This document shows, one piece after another, positions 61,195 through 64,000 of a DNA stretch of 64,000 bases. The notes beneath the pieces are model-generated. The model ran no database searches, had not been told where the DNA came from, and worked only from the letters and a program-made list of their open reading frames with translations. Position 1 is the first letter of the stretch. Each line of letters begins with the position of its first letter. The stretch comes from Siphonodentalium dalli (Eukaryota; Mollusca; Scaphopoda; Gadilida; Siphonodentaliidae): assembly GCA_032622095.1 (NCBI GenBank), contig CP136066.1:109699319-109763318 (forward strand). The letters run 5' to 3'. A program made the position numbers and the translations under genes.

Positions 61195-62470
61195 ACGGAT
61201 GTTTGAACATCAATTTTTTCTTATTTTCCAATTTATAGTTATTCATCTTTGTTTATCTGGAAATGTTAGTTTTTTGTTTCCCGAGCAGATATCTCCACTA
61301 CCGGTTGACGAATCTCAATGAAATTTGGTATGTCCGGATTTTCCGTCCTAGGGTTATTCATCTTTGTTTTATATCTGGAAATGTTGTTTTTTTGTCTGTC
61401 CAAGCAGATATCTCCACCACCGGTTAACATATCTTAATTAAACATGGTATGGATGTTCACTATTATGAGGCAATCAATTGTGTGTTTAATCGTTTATTGA
61501 GTGTTCAATAATTTTTTTCCAGTTTTCCTATCTATCATCTTTGCAGATTTGGAATTGTTGGTTTTTTGCCCATATCTTCATCACCAGTTGATGGATATCA
61601 ATGAAATTGTGTATGGATGTTCACTATTATGATGGCAATCAATTGAGTGTTCAATCGATTTGTTCATATTGTCCCTTATACAGTTATTATGCCCCCGATC
61701 TCCGATGGAGATTTGGGGGTATATAGTGGAGCCCTCCGTCCGTCCGTCCGTCCTTCCGTCCGTACGAACGTTTCAACTCATAACTTTGGTTTCACTAACT
61801 CAATTCAGTTGATCTTTGGTATGCTAATAGACCAGCCGGGGGGACAAGATTTCCCCATAGCCGTGGTTTCGTCCGCCCATTTTTTCCAGAGTTACGCCCC
61901 TTTTTGGACTTAGAAAATTCAGGTTTTCTGCTACTTTTTTTGGTTTCCAGATGATAACTTGATTTTGGATTGTTTATTTGCAAAACCCGTTTTTTGGTGT
62001 ATTACCAATATCGCAATACATGTCAAGGTAAAATTTCGGTTCAATCGGATAATTTTTGTGAGAGTTATGACCCTTTTTCGACTTAAAAAATTCAGTTTTT
62101 TTTTTTAGAAAATTCAGTTTTCCTTCTATTTTTGTGGCACCCGACCAAATTTGAAGCTAATATAGAACAACATGTGGCATTTTTATAGTGCTTAACCAGA
62201 AAGTTTCTGTGCTCAGAAAAGAAAGTTCTGACCAGGCCTCAAGTTTGGTCAAAATGTTACCTGGTAGGCTACATTCTTGGTACATTCTCTGACCTAAGCT
62301 GTTCAATTTTCATCCAAATCTATATTCATTAATACCTTGGTTCTCTCTGATTGTACAGTCGGGGGCGTTACCTCCGCCCAGCGGTGCACTTGTTTATCTT
62401 TGTTTACATGAAAATGTTAGGATTTTTTCTCCGTCCAAGCAGATATCTCACCCATGCTTTGTCGGTTCAA
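61195..62470. repeat. Tandem array, units about 125-140 bp, split by an inserted element
   Basis: 'atctttgtttatctggaaatgttag' and 'agcagatatctccac(t/c)accggtt' recur at about 61245, 61358 and 61545. A further unit ('tatctttgtttacatgaaaatgttagg', 'agcagatatctcac') follows at 62395, immediately after the inserted element 61684-62392. Confidence 0.65.
61684..62392 (+). mobile_element. Repeat element with CCCCCGATCTCCGATGGAG hairpin end, second copy
   Basis: It starts TTATTATGCCCCCGATCTCC, forms a hairpin with 'ggagatttgggggtata', continues with CCGTCCGTCCGTCCGTCCTT, and ends 'cctccgcccagcggtgcacttg'. It is the opposite-strand counterpart of 4163-4763 and has a single copy of the block duplicated there. 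Confidence 0.75.
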
Positions 62471-63332
62471 ATTTGCCACCGTTGGGGGTATGCCAACTCT
62501 GCCGGTGCAATCTCTTGTTTCACTTTAGAATGCAACTAAAATAACAATTTTACAAGTAAACAAATAGGCATATTTAGCCACATCCTAGTGATGCTCTTGT
62601 TGCACTTATGATTTCAGTTTTGAGTGCTTCTTTGTGCACTTTTGATTTAATTGTCTAATTGTTGCACTAATTTGTTAAGTGCTAATTTAATAAATGAATC
62701 ACCTATTGAGTAATTTGGAAGGTAATCTTGTGAACGTAACACTTCTTTGGTACTTTTGTCATTGCTGGTGATTGTTATTGAAAAGTGGGTGAGAGCAATG
62801 AAACACATATAATCATGGAATAATTTTTTAACAACATTCAAAAAAAATTAAATTAAAATTGACAGCTACAAACCTAGTAAAAACAACAGAGCCATAGAAT
62901 TGTGTTGGCATGATATACAGTTCACGATGGTTTCAAAGTTAAAATTTACATTTCACAAATGTTGAAAACCCAGATTACAAGTCACAAAAAATAAAGACAA
63001 CAGGCTTAAATTTTCATTGTTTTAATTTATTTTTTCATTTTCATATATTCTTTTTAATGGCTTTTCATATCTTTTTATCCTCAAGATTTAGCTAAAACTT
63101 ACTCTGATTCTCTTTGTATAAAAAAAATTGTATTAAACGCAATGATTTGACTGAGAAATCAACTGATTTTAGTTTTTTATTAAATTGTTTTCCAAATGAT
63201 CCAAATTTTTTATTGAAAAAAACCTTTGGATAGAGTGCTTAAAATATGGTTGGTAAAAAATAGGGTTGGTAACTCATGGAAACCACAAATATGTTTTTTC
63301 ATAATCCTTATAGGATTTTTATTCTACTTCAG
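62471..63332. other. Intron; AT-rich, no recognised feature
   Basis: T- and A-rich sequence ending in the acceptor TCTACTTCAG. The phrase 'ttgtgcacttttgattt' and close relatives occur a few times at about 62600-62650. Confidence 0.5.
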
Positions 63333-64000
63333 GTCAAGAATGGATCTGCATCAGCCAACCATGGTCATCCAAATAATCACAGAAATGTTTCGGCTAATCA
63401 TGGAGATGTGCGTAAAAAATCTCTGGACTACACTGGTAGTGTCCGAATGAACAGAAGTGCGACAAATCCTGAGAAATTGCAAGTTAAGGGAAGTATTTCC
63501 AAAATTCCAGGACAAAATACTCATCCTGCACCTACAGCTAACCTATGTTCCAGTGTCTCAGAAGCTTCAGTAAAGTCTAAAATTTCCACTCTAAAACATC
63601 CTGTTTCACAGAGTTCTGCTACTGGCTTAGAGACATCAACCAGTTTATTAGCCAGCATCTCAGGTTCAAAGATGAATTCTGGAAGCTTCCACTCAGCAAA
63701 AAGAAAATGTGTAGTCTCCGTCGCAGAGAAAATGAAACAAATGGAGAAATTCTTGTCCACAGACATGCAGCAGGCTTCTGGCAATGCTCAAGACATTCAT
63801 CCAATCTCGGAAAACCCTGCTCAGTTAAACAGTGTTCAGTTTAAACCTGTTCGGGACATTAAGAAAGCTGTGATACTTAAAGATGATACTAAGAGTTCTG
63901 TTGATCCCTGTTTGCCATCTAGACGTGGAGGGGGACATTCTGGATTTCAAACTACCATAATTGAAAAAGAGGAACAAACATCAGCAAACAATGATAACCA
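63333..64000 (+). CDS. BRCA2: BRCA2 exon within the human exon 11 region, start of BRC repeats (runs off edge)
   Basis: The acceptor CTACTTCAG opens a frame in phase 0 that stays open for all 668 bp to the window end. The protein is Ser/Asn/Lys-rich. At about residues 119-141 (63687-63755) is a block beginning FHSA, with K at position 7, V at 9, E at 14, Met at 16 and 19, and FL at 22-23. This fits without gaps on the BRC repeat pattern (F-x-T-A ... V ... E-x-L-x-x-V ... L-F), the RAD51-binding unit. The central SG of SGK is replaced by KR, so affinity may differ. A second FxTT (GFQTT, 63937-63951) follows but lacks the rest of the unit. More BRC repeats, the helical/OB DNA-binding domain and the stop codon should lie downstream. 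Confidence 0.88.
63687..63755 (+). other. BRC-like RAD51-binding repeat
   Basis: 23 residues starting FHSA and ending MEKFL align gap-free with BRC repeats, whose FxxA inserts into RAD51 and whose second module (LFDE-like) binds a distal pocket. Here the first module is FHSA and the second is FLSTD. It is degenerate compared with human BRC4 but keeps the hydrophobic anchor positions. Confidence 0.68.

Noticed and set aside
63521-63804. Two minus-strand frames in the last BRCA2 exon
   Set aside because: The plus strand is open for 222 codons with a BRC-like motif; the minus frames show no motif.
63937-63999. Second BRC repeat at GFQTT
   Set aside because: Only the first module resembles BRC; the following residues (IIEKEEQTS) do not fit and the sequence ends, so it is not called.
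1-64000. tRNA, rRNA and other structural RNA genes
   Set aside because: I looked for box A/B-like pairs and cloverleaf patterns by eye and saw none that held up; a covariance-model scan would be needed to exclude them.

Overview
The window is invertebrate animal DNA. It is AT-rich, its genes are split by long introns, and most of it is interspersed repeats. Short words such as TACATGTA and TAGGCCTA recur, as they do in several marine invertebrate genomes. The sequence alone does not separate a lophotrochozoan from an ambulacrarian or cephalochordate. Nothing bacterial (operons, ribosome binding sites, CRISPR) is present.

Two host genes are supported. On the minus strand at 6963-7220 is the first coding exon of a mitochondrial sulfide:quinone oxidoreductase (SQOR), with a GxGxxG FAD-binding start, a transit-peptide-like leader and an ETS-like promoter motif just upstream. 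On the plus strand from 32715 to the window end are seven exons of a BRCA2 orthologue, the RAD51 loader of homologous recombination: 32715-32837, 33655-33877, 34132-34253, 48183-48241, 52256-54032, 59646-59719 and 63333-64000 (running off the edge). The call rests on two independent signals. One is motifs (LG-x5-WFE, SMTWSSAMATPP, a BRC-like block). The other is a series of intron phases (1,1,2,1,0,1) that matches human introns 2, 3, 4, 7, 8 and 10. The ATG exon was not found. The C-terminal DNA-binding domain lies beyond the window.

The rest is a dense repeat landscape. 1-1509, 18705-24438, 38634-44318, 46151-47899 and 54056-57043 are copies of one family: a 5' hairpin, subterminal inverted repeats, a central array of about 164-bp units and a 3' hairpin. 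This layout resembles Helentron-associated elements. 16392-16897 and 27496-27993 are two non-autonomous Helitron-like copies. Five hAT-type elements with perfect 8-bp target duplications lie at 28465-29549, 44900-45781, 54697-56719, 57216-58346 and 59885-60628. Three TTAA-flanked elements are at 10266-10909, 29741-32161 and 50121-50590. Several palindromic MITEs and a 6.6-kb block with long inverted ends (11893-18539) complete the picture.

Insertions are nested up to three deep inside the BRCA2 introns, so about 2.6 kb of coding sequence is spread over more than 31 kb. I see no new multi-gene system. The most unusual material is the tandem-array element family, the nested insertions with intact target duplications, and the long-inverted-repeat block.
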